Positions 6,007-6,610 of a stretch of 6,610 bases of DNA are shown here, piece by piece (the first letter of the stretch is position 1; each line of letters opens with the position of its first letter). The stretch comes from JAZLJD01 sp045617725 (GTDB lineage Bacteria; Bacillota; Clostridia; Lachnospirales; Lachnospiraceae). The position numbers and the translations under genes were made by a program. The stretch lies in assembly GCA_045617725.1 (NCBI GenBank), contig JAZLJD010000072.1, positions 1 through 6,610 on the forward strand. Direction: 5' to 3'. A model generated the notes under the pieces. The model saw nothing but the letters and a program-made list of their open reading frames with translations. It was not told the DNA's origin and did no database searches.

Positions 6007-6548
6007 TAATATACCTCTGTTCGCAGTATTCTGATTACCATATCGCTCTTAGGTACAGACTCTGCATAATTCCGTATTTTTTCAGTATTAAGCTGCGGGA
6101 GTATTCTTCTGTAATTTCCCAAGATTTCTTTGTAGTAATTGAAGGATATTTTGCTCTTATATCTAACCAGTTCGATAAGCATCCGTTCCCGGTCAAATAT
6201 CTGAATATCATACCCTTTATAATCCATGGTTTCCGCCCCTAATCCGAGTAATTCTTTGGGCATGAAGAGCTGTTTAACGCGAGAATCCACTATAGGCGCA
6301 GCTTCTCTTTTGGTGGCCATAGTACATACATCCGGCACCTCGTCAGTAAAACCATATAAATAAAACGCTGTCTCCATCGTAATAATCGCTTTTGGGTACT
6401 TGTACGAAAGCAACGCCAGTTCAGGGACATATTCTTTTTCCGAAAATATACCCTTATCTACTCGAAAAAGCTTTCCTTCCGCAACCATCTGATTAATATA
6501 ATAATCCGATCCATATTCTTTTAGACATTCAGCCCGTGTCTTCAACAA
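6006..6548 (-). CDS. AbiEi-like antitoxin / transcriptional repressor
   Basis: A 180-aa protein. Residues 3-38 are the AbiEi-type winged helix: AECLKEYGSDYYINQMVAEG, then KLFRVDKGIFSE. A C-terminal AbiEi-like domain follows, with PKAIITMETAFYLYGFTDE (52-70) and DRERMLIELVRYKSKI (119-134), then NYYKEILGNYRR. AbiEi proteins neutralise the AbiEii toxin without direct binding and repress their own promoter through inverted repeats. The gene uses TTG: AAGGCGGTGA (6561-6552) matches the anti-Shine-Dalgarno at 9 of 10 positions. Two adjacent TTG codons (6548, 6545) are both acceptable, and no ATG lies nearby. The stop overlaps the toxin ATG by one base. At 180 aa it is slightly short for the family, but all blocks are present. 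Confidence 0.87.
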   Translation of the reverse strand: MLKTRAECLKEYGSDYYINQMVAEGKLFRVDKGIFSEKEYVPELALLSYKYPKAIITMETAFYLYGFTDEVPDVCTMATKREAAPIVDSRVKQLFMPKELLGLGAETMDYKGYDIQIFDRERMLIELVRYKSKISFNYYKEILGNYRRILPQLNTEKIRNYAESVPKSDMVIRILRTEVY

Positions 6549-6559
6549 AAATCACCGCC

Positions 6560-6608
6560 TTTATACAAATATCTGCATTTTTATATGTTTTGCATAGGTC
6601 TGTATAAA
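6560..6608 (-). promoter_or_regulatory. AbiE operon promoter with flanking inverted repeat
   Basis: The -35 TTTATA (6608-6603), a 17-nt spacer and the -10 TATAAA (6585-6580) form a plausible sigma-A promoter. TTTATACA (6560-6567) and TGTATAAA (6601-6608) are a perfect 8-bp inverted repeat that brackets it; one arm covers the -35 and the other abuts the ribosome binding site. Inverted repeats in the promoter are the known AbiEi operator layout. The window ends at 6610, so further sites may be cut off. Confidence 0.5.
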
Positions 6609-6610
6609 TT

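Noticed and set aside
5874..6242. 122-codon plus-strand open frame across the AbiE junction
   Set aside because: Antisense to both AbiE genes, whose motifs are intact; composition is that of a reverse-complement shadow.

Overview
The window looks like chromosomal DNA of a low-to-moderate GC Clostridia member, most likely Lachnospiraceae. This rests on protein style (LeuS variant, XRE/TPR regulator, DUF4130-type protein), strong AGGAGG-like ribosome binding sites and TTG start use. Species cannot be named from this sequence. All six substantial genes lie on the minus strand, so transcription runs from 6610 towards 1. The plus-strand open frames look like shadows.

In transcription order, the first block (6608 to about 5120) is a two-gene AbiE-type (type IV) toxin-antitoxin operon. 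A winged-helix AbiEi-like antitoxin/repressor is followed, with a 1-nt TAATG overlap, by an AbiEii/AbiGii-type nucleotidyltransferase toxin. Its promoter region carries an 8-bp inverted repeat. Immediately after the toxin stop come a textbook Shine-Dalgarno, an 11-codon mini-ORF and three mutually exclusive complementary arms.

The second block (5126 to 3767) is an XRE regulator with a TPR-like C-terminal half. It has a good promoter and a perfect GACCGGTC palindrome at the predicted transcription start. A 173-aa gene of unrecognised function follows 34 nt later. The N-terminus of this second gene appears to be frameshifted: the frame overlapping its start encodes a short peptide with an LFHGS motif that would suit a 'YHGS'-type, ADP-ribosyltransferase-like protein family.

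The third block is a DUF4130/TIGR03915-type DNA-metabolism protein (2904-3665) without its usual radical-SAM partner beside it, preceded by a 20-codon overlapping upstream ORF with a perfect ribosome binding site. The last gene is leuS (271-2703), with a roughly 100-nt structured leader lacking a recognisable T-box and a strong intrinsic terminator at 173-214. Downstream of it, positions 11-160 hold three related palindromic hairpins, probably dispersed intergenic repeats.

leuS is core housekeeping. The AbiE, XRE and YHGS-like genes look like an accessory, defence or toxin-antitoxin-like insertion upstream of it, and are visibly more A+T rich than leuS.
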